Below, one piece after another: positions 8,538-17,048 of a DNA stretch of 64,000 bases. The translations under genes and the position numbers were made by a program. The notes under the pieces were generated by a model. The model did not search any database, was not told the origin of the DNA, and worked only from the letters and a program-made list of their open reading frames with translations. Where the stretch lies: positions 1 to 64,000 of the forward strand of contig CASDQM010000045.1 of the NCBI GenBank assembly GCA_949282745.1, written 5' to 3'. Every line of letters begins with the position of its first letter. Position 1 is the first letter of the stretch. The stretch is from an uncultured Sutterella sp. Lineage in GTDB: Bacteria > Pseudomonadota > Gammaproteobacteria > Burkholderiales > Burkholderiaceae_F.

Positions 8538-9121
8538 ACCGACCCGAGCCCTCCGTGGCGCCGGGCGTCAAGGTGGTGAAGCGTGACGTTCGCGCGAAGC
8601 TCCTCGAAGCGGCCGCGATCATCGAGGCCGCCAAAGAGCGCGCCGCGGAAATCGAGCGCAAGGCCGAGGAAGCCTACAAGGCCCGCTATGAGGCGGGCTA
8701 CGCCGACGGCCTTGAAGCCGGGCGCCTCGAGAACATGGAAAAGGTCATGGAGACCGCCATGGCGAGCGTCGAATTCATCGAAGGCATCGAAGGCACGGTG
8801 GTCGACGTCGTCATGCAGTCGGTCAGAAAGATCCTCGGCGAAATGAACCGCGAGGACCGCATCCGCGCGATCGTGAAGACGGCGCTTGCGAACGTGCGCG
8901 GCCAACAGAAGGTGACCGTGCGCGTCGCGCCCTCGGACGAGCCGATCGTCTCCAAAGCACTCGCCGCGCAGACGGCAGGGGCCTTCCTCACCGTCGTCGC
9001 CGACGCCCGACTCGAGCCCGACAGCTGCATTCTCGAGAGCGACCTGGGCGTCATCAACGCGTCGCTCTCCACGCAGCTGAAGGCCCTCGAACACGCCTTC
9101 AGCGCAAAGATCCGGCAGTAA
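8516..9121 (+). CDS. sctL: SctL, T3SS ATPase stator/regulator
   Basis: SctL is the FliH/V-ATPase E-stalk homologue that joins the ATPase to the sorting platform. Residues 25-70 form a long charged coiled coil (KLLEAAAIIEAAKERAAEIE) with the AGYADGLEAGR turn typical of FliH/YscL; the C-terminal half is a mixed alpha/beta domain ending in LKALEHAFSAKIRQ. It begins with GTG after a GAAGGAGA site and overlaps sctK, suggesting coupled synthesis. Confidence 0.9.
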   Translation: MSKPLQMNRPEPSVAPGVKVVKRDVRAKLLEAAAIIEAAKERAAEIERKAEEAYKARYEAGYADGLEAGRLENMEKVMETAMASVEFIEGIEGTVVDVVMQSVRKILGEMNREDRIRAIVKTALANVRGQQKVTVRVAPSDEPIVSKALAAQTAGAFLTVVADARLEPDSCILESDLGVINASLSTQLKALEHAFSAKIRQ

Positions 9122-9124
9122 GTC

Positions 9125-10441
9125 ATGGCATTCGAATACATCGGACCGCTTCTTGAAGAAGCCGTGCAGACGACCACGACGATCGACGTGCGCGGACGCG
9201 TCGAGCAGGTCGTGGGAACGATCATCCGGGCGGTGGTCCCGGGGGTGAAGGTGGGGGAGCTGTGTCTTCTCAAGAACCCCTGGGAGTCCTTTGAACTCAA
9301 GGCCGAGGTTGTGGGCTTCATCCGAAACGTCGCGCTTTTGTCCCCGCTCGGGAGCTGTCAGGGGGTGTCGCCCGCGACCGAAGTGATTCCGACGGGCGAA
9401 ATCCTTTCGATTCCCGTGGGACCGGAACTTCTCGGGCGCACGCTCGACGGTCTCGGCGAACCCTTGGACGGGGGGCCGGCCCTTCGCTGCCGCGAACACT
9501 ATCCGGTCTTCGCGCCCGCGCCGAATCCGATGACCCGCATGCGCATTTCAAAGCCCCTCTCGCTCGGGATCCGCTCCCTCGACGGGGTGCTCACCTGCGG
9601 GGAAGGACAGCGCATGGGCATTTTCGCCGCCGCGGGCGGCGGAAAGTCCACGCTTCTCTCGACGATTCTGAAGGGCTGCACGGCGGACGTGTGCGTTCTC
9701 GCCCTGATTGGCGAGCGCGGCCGCGAAGTGCGCGAATTCATTGAAAACGACATCGGGCCCGAAGGGCGAAAGAAGTCGGTCCTGGTCGTCTCGACCTCGG
9801 ACCGCTCCTCCATGGAGCGCCTCAAGGCCGCCTACACGTCGACCGCCATCGCGGAGTACTTCCGCGATCAGGGCAAGAGCGTCCTTCTCATGATGGACTC
9901 GGTGACCCGCTTTGCCCGCGCCCAGCGCGAAATCGGTCTTGCGGCAGGCGAACCCCCGACCCGTCGAGGTTTTCCGCCCTCGGTCTTCTCGGAACTTCCG
10001 AAACTCATGGAGCGCGCCGGCAACAACGACAAGGGTTCGATCACGGCCCTCTACACGGTGCTCGTCGAAGGCGACGACATGACGGAACCGGTTGCGGACG
10101 AAACGCGCTCGATTTTGGACGGCCACATCGTGCTCTCGCGAAAGCTCGCCTCGAAGGGCCACTATCCCGCTATCGACGTGAACCAGAGCGTCTCGCGTCT
10201 GATGAACTCGATCGTGACGAAGGAACAGAAGAAAAACGCCCAGCGCCTCAGGCAGATTCTCGCGAAGTACGCGGAAGTGGAACTCCTCGTCCAGATTGGG
10301 GAATACAAGAAGGGCGCCGACCCGGCCGCCGACGACGCGATCGCGCACGTCGACCGCGTGAACGCGTTCCTGAAGCAAGGTTTGGGCGAAAAGAGCACGT
10401 TCGAGGAAACCGTGGCGGCGCTTGAAGCCGCGGTGAAATAA
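9125..10441 (+). CDS. sctN: SctN, T3SS ATPase
   Basis: This cytoplasmic hexameric ATPase strips chaperones and unfolds substrates. The 438-residue protein contains a F1-like beta barrel N-domain, a P-loop [11 protein letters not shown] with Lys174, a Walker B strand ([20 protein letters not shown]) and the downstream LGEKST C-terminal domain. ERGREVREF and the [19 protein letters not shown] segment are standard for FliI/YscN. The first Gly of the P-loop is Ala ([10 protein letters not shown] rather than GAAGxGKST), a minor variation. It starts three bases after sctL. Confidence 0.97.
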   Translation: MAFEYIGPLLEEAVQTTTTIDVRGRVEQVVGTIIRAVVPGVKVGELCLLKNPWESFELKAEVVGFIRNVALLSPLGSCQGVSPATEVIPTGEILSIPVGPELLGRTLDGLGEPLDGGPALRCREHYPVFAPAPNPMTRMRISKPLSLGIRSLDGVLTCGEGQRMGIFAAAGGGKSTLLSTILKGCTADVCVLALIGERGREVREFIENDIGPEGRKKSVLVVSTSDRSSMERLKAAYTSTAIAEYFRDQGKSVLLMMDSVTRFARAQREIGLAAGEPPTRRGFPPSVFSELPKLMERAGNNDKGSITALYTVLVEGDDMTEPVADETRSILDGHIVLSRKLASKGHYPAIDVNQSVSRLMNSIVTKEQKKNAQRLRQILAKYAEVELLVQIGEYKKGADPAADDAIAHVDRVNAFLKQGLGEKSTFEETVAALEAAVK

Positions 10442-10452
10442 GGATTCTCGCC

Positions 10453-10950
10453 ATGGAAGCCTACCCCCTCGAATCCCTTTTGTCGCTTCGACGCTTTCGC
10501 GAAGAGAGCGCCGGACGGCGCGTTGCGGCTGCGCAAAGCGAATGCCGCGTCGCCGAAGAAGCGGTGAAGAAGGAGGAGGAGGCGCTCGAGCGCTGGCGCG
10601 TCTGGTACGCCGAAGAGGTTTCCCGCCGCTACGAGGGACTCATCGGACAAAAGACCACGATCGGCGGGCTCGAAAATTTTCATCGAAGCCTCGCGTCGCT
10701 TGCTTCCGAGGAGCTTGAGCGGGAAATGTCGCTCGACGACGCCCGAAAGCGGTCGGACGCCGCCAGGAGAGCGCTCGAGGAATCGAAGAAGGTCGCTCTC
10801 CAGGCCCGAAAAAGCTGTGCGAAAATGGAGAAACACCGTTCCCTTTGGATGGAGGAAGCCAAAAAGCTCGAAGAGCAGGCTCAGGATCGGGCGCTCGAAG
10901 AATTTAAACCCGTCAACCGCTTCGGGGCCGAAGCCCCCGACGGCGCGTAA
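10453..10950 (+). CDS. sctO: SctO, T3SS ATPase stalk protein
   Basis: SctO is the gamma-subunit-like central stalk that bridges SctN and the SctV export gate. The 165-residue protein is almost entirely two long charged helices (ESAGRRVAAAQSECRVAEEA, EEALERWRVWYAEEVSRRYE) that would form an antiparallel coiled coil. Length and position between sctN and sctP match YscO (154). Confidence comes mainly from order because coiled-coil sequence is not specific. Confidence 0.85.
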   Translation: MEAYPLESLLSLRRFREESAGRRVAAAQSECRVAEEAVKKEEEALERWRVWYAEEVSRRYEGLIGQKTTIGGLENFHRSLASLASEELEREMSLDDARKRSDAARRALEESKKVALQARKSCAKMEKHRSLWMEEAKKLEEQAQDRALEEFKPVNRFGAEAPDGA

Positions 10951-10982
10951 CCCCCGTCAACCGGGAAGGAACTCGGCAGATC

Positions 10983-11711
10983 ATGACGAACACTCTTGAA
11001 AATTTGCGCTCCGCCGGACTTTCGACGGAAAGACCGGAGACGGGGCGAAGCGAGGCACAGCGTCCGCCCGCTTCCCGGGACGACGTCGCCGCCTTCCAAC
11101 GTGCGATGCGCGGCGAGGCGGACGAGGCGCGGCAAAAGGCCGCGGACGACAAAGGGGCTTTTTCGCGGGAAAATTCTGAAACCTCTTCACGCAACCGCAC
11201 GGAAGGGGAGACGGCCCGAACTGCCCGAACGGACGATGCGATGACGACCGATCCCGAGGCCCGCAAGGCACAGGACTTTCTCGCGCAGCTTTTCCGCGGC
11301 GTGGGGGGCGAAGCCCGTGCCGAGGGCGCCGCGCAGACCGCCGGCGCGTCCGCGCCCGAGGGCGTTGCGGCGAACGAAGCGCTTGAGACGCTTGTCTCCC
11401 GCATTCTGGTGAGCCGTCCCGAGAGCGGAAAGACCGAGGTGCGCCTCCAGATTCAGGACGCGGTTTTGAAGAACACCGAAATCACGCTCGCCCGCGACGC
11501 GGGCGGTCAGCTCACGGTTCGCATTCACACGAACGACGCCGCGGCCTTCCAGACGATCGTCTCGGCGCGCGCGGAACTTGAGGCGCGTCTTTCCGGACGC
11601 GAAACGCTTCCCGTCCTCGTGGAACTCCAAAAAGAAACCGATCGGGAAGAAAACGACGCCCGCCGCGAATCGCGCGGACGCGGTCTTTTCGATGATTCGG
11701 GCGAAGGTTGA
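10983..11711 (+). CDS. sctP: SctP, T3SS needle-length/substrate-switch regulator
   Basis: SctP is secreted and measures needle length, then switches SctU to later substrates. The first 130 residues are charged, low in complexity and probably disordered. The C-terminal part (residues about 140-220) has a compact alpha/beta domain with a repeated strand pattern (TEVRLQIQDAVLKNTEITLA, GGQLTVRIHTNDAAAFQTI, RAELEARLSGRETLPVLVEL) as in the T3S4 switch domain of YscP/FliK/HrpP. It precedes sctQ in the standard position. Confidence 0.82.
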   Translation: MTNTLENLRSAGLSTERPETGRSEAQRPPASRDDVAAFQRAMRGEADEARQKAADDKGAFSRENSETSSRNRTEGETARTARTDDAMTTDPEARKAQDFLAQLFRGVGGEARAEGAAQTAGASAPEGVAANEALETLVSRILVSRPESGKTEVRLQIQDAVLKNTEITLARDAGGQLTVRIHTNDAAAFQTIVSARAELEARLSGRETLPVLVELQKETDREENDARRESRGRGLFDDSGEG

Positions 11712-11728
11712 GGAAAGGAGAAAACATC

Positions 11729-12790
11729 ATGCCCAATGTCCATTCCCTCCCGGCCTTCGAAGCCTGGGCGATGCCGCTTCGAAACGCTCTTCTCGAGCGA
11801 CTGCCCGTATCCTTTGCCTTCGGTGAGGAAACGGCCCGGCTCGAGGTCTTCCCCCGCGCGGCCGCCTTTGCGCCCGCCGCGGAAATGTCCGTTGTGATCG
11901 ACGGACATCCCTGGCGCCTGGCCTTGGAAAACCGAGACCTTTTGCCGCTTCATCCCCTCTTTGCCGAGGAAGCGATGCGGGACGTCGCGCCCGAATCCTT
12001 GCCCGAGCCTCTACTCGGCCTCGTCGCCGAAGCGCTCTGCGGCGCTCTGATCAAGGCTTTCTGCGCCGTCACGGGCGCCGTCGTGACGGCGGGGGACTTC
12101 CGGAACGGCGACGGGACGACGGCGCCGTTTTCGCTTAGCCTCACCGTGGGCGACAAAAAGACGCTTTTCATTCTCCGTCCCGAAGAATCGTCGCCTTTGG
12201 ACGCGGCGCTCGCTCTGGTCGAGCGGATCCGCACGGCGCCCGTTCTGCCCTGCGACTTCCTCGCGGGGGCGCTCTCGGCCGTTCCCTTCCGTCTCGAAAG
12301 AAGGGCGGGGCGCCTGGCGCTCCCCGTTGCGGACTACCGGAATCTCGCCGCGGGGGACGTGCTCGTTCCCGACGAATGGTTCGCGGGCGACGAAGTCCGC
12401 GTCGAAGTTTCGTCGCCGGGCAAGCGACTCCTCTCTGCCTCAGCCAAAATCGACAACGGCCGCGTTTGCCTGGCCGAAGAATTTCATCCCTTGGAGGAAA
12501 CCGTCATGGATGCAGTCGAAGAACTGACCGTGGAACTCTCCTTTTCGCTCGAAGAGCGCCTCGTAACGCTCGGCGAACTCTCGCGCATGCGCGCGGGCAC
12601 CGTTCTGCCGCTCACCGTCGACCCGGAAGCCCCGGTCACGATCCGCGCCAACGGCCGCCGCGTCGCGAAGGGTCGTCTCGTGGACCTGAACGGCACGCTC
12701 GGCGTCGAACTCCTTGAAGCGGCCGCGGCCGGTCCTGAAATCCCCGCGGAAGAACCCGTGAAGCCGGAAGGGGAAGCGAATGGGCTTTGA
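11729..12790 (+). CDS. sctQ: SctQ, T3SS sorting platform C-ring protein
   Basis: SctQ makes the cytoplasmic pods that sort substrates. The 353-residue protein has a divergent N-terminal part and two SpoA (SPOA/FliN-like) domains: one around residues 200-255 (RNLAAGDVLVPDEWFAG) and a C-terminal one (LTVELSFSLEERLVTLGELS, RMRAGTVLPLTVDPEAPVTI). The ATG at 11729 follows AGGAAAGGAG; a TTG at 11708 is also in frame but lacks a site. The stop overlaps the start of sctR. An internal start is listed separately. Confidence 0.9.
   Translation: MPNVHSLPAFEAWAMPLRNALLERLPVSFAFGEETARLEVFPRAAAFAPAAEMSVVIDGHPWRLALENRDLLPLHPLFAEEAMRDVAPESLPEPLLGLVAEALCGALIKAFCAVTGAVVTAGDFRNGDGTTAPFSLSLTVGDKKTLFILRPEESSPLDAALALVERIRTAPVLPCDFLAGALSAVPFRLERRAGRLALPVADYRNLAAGDVLVPDEWFAGDEVRVEVSSPGKRLLSASAKIDNGRVCLAEEFHPLEETVMDAVEELTVELSFSLEERLVTLGELSRMRAGTVLPLTVDPEAPVTIRANGRRVAKGRLVDLNGTLGVELLEAAAAGPEIPAEEPVKPEGEANGL
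12506..12790 (+). CDS. Probable internal translation product SctQ-C (SpoA domain only)
   Basis: Inside sctQ, GGAGG at 12493-12497 precedes an in-frame ATG at 12506 with an eight-base spacer, which is ideal for initiation. The product would be 94 residues and hold exactly the C-terminal SpoA domain. In Yersinia, Salmonella and other systems a short form of SctQ is made from such an internal start and is built into the sorting platform. The site and frame are seen; expression is inferred. Confidence 0.65.
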   Translation: MDAVEELTVELSFSLEERLVTLGELSRMRAGTVLPLTVDPEAPVTIRANGRRVAKGRLVDLNGTLGVELLEAAAAGPEIPAEEPVKPEGEANGL

Positions 12791-13430
12791 TCCCGTATGG
12801 CTCATCGTCCTCGGCGCCGGGCTGGGGATCATGCCGCTCTTTCTCATGATGGCGACCTCCTACGTGAAGATCGTGGTGGTCCTCCTTCTCGTTCGCAACG
12901 CCTTGGGCGTGCAACAGATTCCGCCGCAGATGGTGATCAACGGCCTCGCCATGGTCCTCACCGTCTTCATCATGGCGCCCGTGGGCTACGACACGATGGC
13001 GCTTCTCGAGAAGGAGACGGCGGGCCGCGAGGCGATCGCCCCGACGGAAGTCTTCGCGGTCGCGGAAAAGGTCTCGCCCCCTCTCAAGCACTTCCTCACG
13101 GTCAACACCGACGAGCGCGTCTCGAACATGTTCGTCTCGACCGCGCAACGCATCTGGCCCGAAGAGATGCGCGACTCGGTGAAGAGCGACGACTGGGCGG
13201 TCCTGATTCCGTCCTTCACGATCACGGAACTGACGAAGGCCTTTCAGATCGGGTTCGTGCTCTATCTCGCCTTCATCGCGATCGACCTGATCATTTCGAA
13301 CATTCTCCTTGCCATGGGCATGATGATGGTTTCGCCCATGACGATTTCGCTCCCGTTCAAGCTCCTTCTCTTCGTGACGCTCGACGGGTGGCTCAAGATC
13401 ACGCAGGGACTTCTTTTGAGTTATCGCTGA
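12780..13430 (+). CDS. sctR: SctR, T3SS export apparatus membrane protein
   Basis: SctR (FliP family) forms the core of the export gate with SctS and SctT. The 216-residue protein shows the family hallmarks: two N-terminal membrane helices with LFLMMATSYVKIVVVLLLVR and the NALGVQQIPPQMVINGLAMV turn, a periplasmic middle, and the C-terminal pair with FIAIDLIISNILLAMGMMMV and PFKLLLFVTLDGWLKI. It begins inside the end of sctQ. Normally sctS follows directly; here two regulatory genes intervene. Confidence 0.97.
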   Translation: MGFDPVWLIVLGAGLGIMPLFLMMATSYVKIVVVLLLVRNALGVQQIPPQMVINGLAMVLTVFIMAPVGYDTMALLEKETAGREAIAPTEVFAVAEKVSPPLKHFLTVNTDERVSNMFVSTAQRIWPEEMRDSVKSDDWAVLIPSFTITELTKAFQIGFVLYLAFIAIDLIISNILLAMGMMMVSPMTISLPFKLLLFVTLDGWLKITQGLLLSYR

Positions 13431-13463
13431 GGCCGGACGATTCCGGCCCTTTGGAACCACGCC

Positions 13464-13799
13464 ATGCAGATTGTGAATTCTCAGGTTTCGGACGTCACCG
13501 TCATCGCGCTCTCGGGGAGTCTTGACGCGGCCTCCGTCGCCGACTTCGACGCCGAATGGAAGGCCGCGCTCGACGCGGGCTCGACGAAGCTCGTCGTCGA
13601 TTTGGGCGGCATCGAATACATCAGCTCCGCGGGACTTCGCGGCATTCTGATGCTCTCGAAGACCGCCCGGGCCGGAAACGTTCAGGTGATCTTTTCCGAC
13701 CTTCGTTCGATGGTCGCGGAAATGTTCAAGCTCTCGGGCTTCACGAACATTCTGCGGACCGCTCCCGACACCGCTTCCGCGGTCGAGGATCTCGCCTGA
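13464..13799 (+). CDS. STAS-domain anti-sigma factor antagonist (RsbV/BtrV-like)
   Basis: This 111-residue single-domain protein is a partner-switch antagonist: unphosphorylated, it binds an anti-sigma kinase and frees its target. The STAS fold is clear from VTVIALSGSLDAASVADFDA, LVVDLGGIEYISSAGLRGIL and VQVIFSDLRSMVAEMFKLSG. Ser54/Ser55 in the YISSAGL loop are the candidate phosphorylation sites. It lies between sctR and sctS, directly ahead of a kinase gene that fits as its partner. In Bordetella, BtrV does this job for T3SS control. The target sigma factor or other partner is not in the window. Confidence 0.88.
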   Translation: MQIVNSQVSDVTVIALSGSLDAASVADFDAEWKAALDAGSTKLVVDLGGIEYISSAGLRGILMLSKTARAGNVQVIFSDLRSMVAEMFKLSGFTNILRTAPDTASAVEDLA

Positions 13800-13827
13800 C
13801 GTTCAACCTATAGATTCGGAGGTGACC

Positions 13828-14268
13828 ATGCCTTCCATTCGAGTGCCGGCCAGGCTGGAGAACCTTGAGCCCTGCAAAACCTATCTGCGCGAGAATCTGC
13901 CCGCGCGCTTCGCCGACCAGTGGAACAACGTTCAGCTCGTCGCCGAAGAGCTCCTCGTGAACGTCTTCAGCTACGCCTATCCCGAGGGCGACACGGGCGA
14001 GGCCCAGATCAACCTCGAGACCGTTCCCGCTCCGAAGGAGGAGGAGAACGCCGGGGACTGGCTCGTCTTCACCGTGCGCGACTGGGGCGAACCCTTCAAT
14101 CCCTTCGAAGAGGTGCCCGATCCCGATTTGACGCTCGACGTCGAGGCGCGTCCCGTGGGCGGCCTCGGGATCTTCCTCATCAAGCAGGTCTCGGCCCGTC
14201 AGGAATGGGCCTATGAAGAGGGCGCCAACACGATCCACATTTATTTCCGTCCGACGGAGGCGTCCTGA
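13828..14268 (+). CDS. RsbW/BtrW-like serine kinase (anti-sigma factor, HATPase domain)
   Basis: This 146-residue GHKL ATPase would phosphorylate the STAS protein encoded just upstream and, in its free state, hold its target. The N box is LVAEELLVNVFSYAYPEG (Glu40/Glu41, Asn45), the G1 box is VRDWGEPFNP (Asp85, Gly87) and the G2 box GGLGIFLIKQV (111-121). The ATG at 13828 follows CGGAGG; a GTG at 13822 is an alternative. Its TGA overlaps the sctS ATG, so it is firmly built into the sct operon. No PP2C phosphatase, the usual third member, is present in the window. Confidence 0.88.
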   Translation: MPSIRVPARLENLEPCKTYLRENLPARFADQWNNVQLVAEELLVNVFSYAYPEGDTGEAQINLETVPAPKEEENAGDWLVFTVRDWGEPFNPFEEVPDPDLTLDVEARPVGGLGIFLIKQVSARQEWAYEEGANTIHIYFRPTEAS

Positions 14269-14531
14269 TGAACCCGATGGCGATGGAATATGCGAGCGAG
14301 TGTCTCTACCTCGTTCTCATGATTTCGCTCCCGCCCATCCTGATCGCTTCGGTGATCGGGATTCTGCTGAGCCTCATTCAGGCGGTGACGCAGCTGCAGG
14401 AGCAGACGCTCGTCTTCGGCGTGAAGTTGATTGCCGTCGTCGGGACGATCTTCGTCTTGGGCGGCTGGATGTCGGGCGAGATCCTGCGCTTCGCAAGCGA
14501 AATCTTCGACACCTTCCACCTTCTGCGGTAA
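14268..14531 (+). CDS. sctS: SctS, T3SS export apparatus membrane protein
   Basis: SctS (FliQ family) is a small two-helix gate protein. The 87 residues include ECLYLVLMISLPPILIASVI and the signature GILLSLIQAVTQLQEQTLVF, followed by a second membrane helix (LIAVVGTIFVLGGWMSGEIL). Length is standard (YscS 88). It shares four bases (ATGA) with the upstream kinase gene. Confidence 0.97.
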   Translation: MNPMAMEYASECLYLVLMISLPPILIASVIGILLSLIQAVTQLQEQTLVFGVKLIAVVGTIFVLGGWMSGEILRFASEIFDTFHLLR

Positions 14532-14546
14532 GGAGCGGAAAACGGG

Positions 14547-15362
14547 ATGCTCGACTTTTTGCTGCAGTACGACCTGACGACCCATTTTCAGGCCTTTCTC
14601 CTCGGCTCCACGCGGCTCATGGTCTTCGCCGCGGTGGCGCCCTTCATGGGGAATCAGGTCCTGAACATGACGGTCCGTTCGGCTGTGGTGATGGCGCTCT
14701 ATCTCGTCGTGCATCCGACGGTGGTGTCAACCATGCCCGTCTTTTCGCCGCTCTCTCCGGGCGCGCTCGCGCTTCTCGGCGGACTTCTTCTGAAGGAAAT
14801 CTTCCTCGGATTCGTTCTCGGCTGGCTCGCGGGGCTCGTCTTCTGGGCGGTCGAGAGCGCGGGGCTCTTCATCGACAACCAGCGCGGCGCCGCGCAGGCG
14901 ATGGGGGCCGATCCCCTGACGGGGGACCAGACCTCTCCTACGGGGTCCTTCCTCTTTCAAAGCGTTGCGGTGCTTTTCTTTGCGTCGGGGGCGTTTCTCG
15001 CGATGCTCGGGGTCGTCTACAGCACCTACGAGTGGTGGCCGGTCGCCGAGACGCTTCCGATGGAATTCTTCCGCAATACCGCGGCGGCGTTGCACTTCGG
15101 CGAGGCCGTGGCGAAGCTCGCCGGGGCGGCCCTTCTCATTTCGGCTCCCGTGGTGCTCGCGTGTCTTTTCACCGACATTGCCTTGGGGCTCATCAACCGC
15201 TTCGCCTCGCAGTTGAACGTCTACATCCTGGCCCTTCCGATCAAGAGCGCGCTCGCGTCCTTCCTTCTGATTTTCTACTTCGCCGTCCTGATGACGGACG
15301 CCCCCGAGCGCTTTGCGCTCTTCGGCATTGACGTTTCGGCGCTTCGCGCGATGATGCCATGA
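14547..15362 (+). CDS. sctT: SctT, T3SS export apparatus membrane protein
   Basis: SctT (FliR family) completes the gate with SctR and SctS. The 271-residue protein is strongly hydrophobic with several membrane helices (STRLMVFAAVAPFMGNQVLN, GLLLKEIFLGFVLGWLAGLV) and the conserved ESAGLFIDNQRGAAQAMGAD and ADPLTGDQTSPTGSFLFQ segments. It ends in DVSALRAMMP and overlaps the start of sctU by four bases. Confidence 0.96.
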   Translation: MLDFLLQYDLTTHFQAFLLGSTRLMVFAAVAPFMGNQVLNMTVRSAVVMALYLVVHPTVVSTMPVFSPLSPGALALLGGLLLKEIFLGFVLGWLAGLVFWAVESAGLFIDNQRGAAQAMGADPLTGDQTSPTGSFLFQSVAVLFFASGAFLAMLGVVYSTYEWWPVAETLPMEFFRNTAAALHFGEAVAKLAGAALLISAPVVLACLFTDIALGLINRFASQLNVYILALPIKSALASFLLIFYFAVLMTDAPERFALFGIDVSALRAMMP

Positions 15363-16402
15363 GTGAAAAGACCGAACAACCCACACCGAAACGCATTCGG
15401 GATTCGCGTGAAAAGGGCGACATCGCCAAGGGACAGGACCTTGCGCCCGCGGCGACGGTGCTCGCCTTTGCGCTCTATGCGATCGGAAACGGCGAGAACG
15501 TCTGGGAGGAGCTCGTGCAGATGACGACGGTCCCCCTTGAAGTCTTTCATCTTCCCTACGAGGAGGCGCTCGCGAAGTCCGTGGGCTTCATCGTCGACGT
15601 GTCGCTCGGGATCGTCTTTCCCGTGGTGGGGCTCGTGATGGGCGTCACGCTCATGGTGCTTCTCGCCGAAACGGGCTTTCTCTTCGCCCCGAAGGCCGCG
15701 GCCCCGAAACTCGAGAACCTGAGCCCGACGCGCTGGTTCAAGCGCGTCTTCTCGATGAAGAATCTCTTCGAATTCGCAAAGAACATCGTCAAGGTCACGG
15801 TGCTCGCGGGGATCGTCTGGCTCGTCTTCTCCGACTATCTGCCCGTCCTCTTTCAAATCCCCAAGGGGGGACTCGGGGCCATGTGGGGCGTGATCGGCTC
15901 GGCCGTCGGGGAGTTGCTTCTCTATTCGGCGGGCGCCTTTGCGATCGTGGCGGTGCTCGACTATCTCTATCAAAAGTACAAGTGGACGCACGAACACATG
16001 ATGAGCATCGACGAAGTGAAGCGCGAATACAAGGACACCGAAGGCGATCCGCAGATCCGCGGACAGCGCAAGCAGCTCTACCGCGAACTCATGAATCAGA
16101 ACGCGCTCGGAAACGTCCGCCGCGCGAAGGTCCTCGTCACGAACCCCACTCACTATGCCGTGGCGCTTGACTACGACGAGGAGAAGACGCCCTTGCCCGT
16201 CATTCTCGCCAAGGGCGAAGGGGCGCTCGCACAACGCATGATCGAGGTCGCCAAGGAAGAGGGCATTCCGATCATGCGAAACGTCCCGCTCGCCCGCGCG
16301 CTCTACAGCGAGGGCGTCGAAAACAACTACGTGCCGCGCGACCTTCTTGAACCCGTCGCCGAAGTGCTTCGCTGGGTGAATAGCCTCGAGCGGCCCAACT
16401 GA
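15359..16402 (+). CDS. sctU: SctU, autocleaving T3SS switch protein
   Basis: SctU (FlhB family) sits beside the gate and changes substrate class after self-cleavage. The N-terminus has the family signature SEKTEQPTPKRIRDSREKGD, followed by four membrane helices and a cytoplasmic domain. The cleavage motif NPTH is present at residues 262-265 (VTNPTHYAVAL), cleaved between Asn and Pro. The linker RRAKVLVTNPTHYAVALDYD and the basic connector EVKREYKDTEGDPQIRGQRK are intact, so switching should work. Confidence 0.97.
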   Translation: MSEKTEQPTPKRIRDSREKGDIAKGQDLAPAATVLAFALYAIGNGENVWEELVQMTTVPLEVFHLPYEEALAKSVGFIVDVSLGIVFPVVGLVMGVTLMVLLAETGFLFAPKAAAPKLENLSPTRWFKRVFSMKNLFEFAKNIVKVTVLAGIVWLVFSDYLPVLFQIPKGGLGAMWGVIGSAVGELLLYSAGAFAIVAVLDYLYQKYKWTHEHMMSIDEVKREYKDTEGDPQIRGQRKQLYRELMNQNALGNVRRAKVLVTNPTHYAVALDYDEEKTPLPVILAKGEGALAQRMIEVAKEEGIPIMRNVPLARALYSEGVENNYVPRDLLEPVAEVLRWVNSLERPN

Positions 16403-16412
16403 GGAAAAGAAC

Positions 16413-16886
16413 ATGTCTTACGAAACGAACCGCATCGGCGAATTTCTGAATGCCTTCGCGCAAGCCGCGGGCCTCTCCGAGCTCGCTCTCACGGACGAGG
16501 GAGGCCTCTTTTTGTCCGTGGACGGCGCGGCGCTCACGCTTCGCTACTTTCCGTCGACGGACGACCTCGTGATCGCCTCGACCGTGGCGAAGCGCCCCGA
16601 AAGCGAATCCGAACGCCTCGCCCTCTGCGAACAGGCGCTCAAGATGAACGCTTTCTCGCGGGAGGTGGGCGAGGGGGTTCTCGGACTTCTCCCCGACGGG
16701 TCGGCCCTCGTTTACAGCGTGTGGGTGCGGCCGGGGAAGCTTTCCTACGGCGACTTCGAGGCGCTCCTTCTCAGAACGGCCGACCGCGTCCAAAAGCTTC
16801 GCGCGGCCTTCTCCGAGTCGGACGAGGCCGTCGCCGCGCCCGCCGACCTCTCCTGGATGCAGGGTCCGGGCGTGCTGAGCGTCTGA
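16413..16886 (+). CDS. T3SS class I chaperone (CesT/SycE-like)
   Basis: This 157-residue protein follows sctU by ten bases. It has the CesT-family order: helix (RIGEFLNAFAQAAGLSELAL), strand pair (GGLFLSVDGAALTLRYFPST, DDLVIASTVAKRP), helix (ERLALCEQALKMNAFSREVG), strands and a final helix. It is a second, distinct chaperone besides the one at 1896-2363. The 534-residue protein encoded 1 kb downstream is one possible client; this is inference. Confidence 0.72.
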   Translation: MSYETNRIGEFLNAFAQAAGLSELALTDEGGLFLSVDGAALTLRYFPSTDDLVIASTVAKRPESESERLALCEQALKMNAFSREVGEGVLGLLPDGSALVYSVWVRPGKLSYGDFEALLLRTADRVQKLRAAFSESDEAVAAPADLSWMQGPGVLSV

Positions 16887-17048
16887 TCAAACCCGCACGA
16901 AACCGCATCGCGCATTTTTTGGTTCTTCGTGCATTGGTAAGCAGAAGAGCCGTATCGCGCTGCATTGGACTGGATTTGCTAAACTGGATTCGCTTTACCT
17001 TTAACGCGGATCCTGATTCCTTGGCTCCGATTTGTATGGAGGACTCTC
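16887..17048 (+). other. Intergenic region after the sct operon, with an inverted repeat at 16895-16932
   Basis: GCACGAAACC and GGTTCTTCGTGC can pair around a loop holding ATTTTTT, so this may be an attenuator or terminator after the chaperone gene, though no T-run follows the second arm. The rest (16940-17040) is more A/T-rich than the operon and probably carries the promoter of the SDR gene. GGAGG stands just before the SDR start. Confidence 0.4.
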
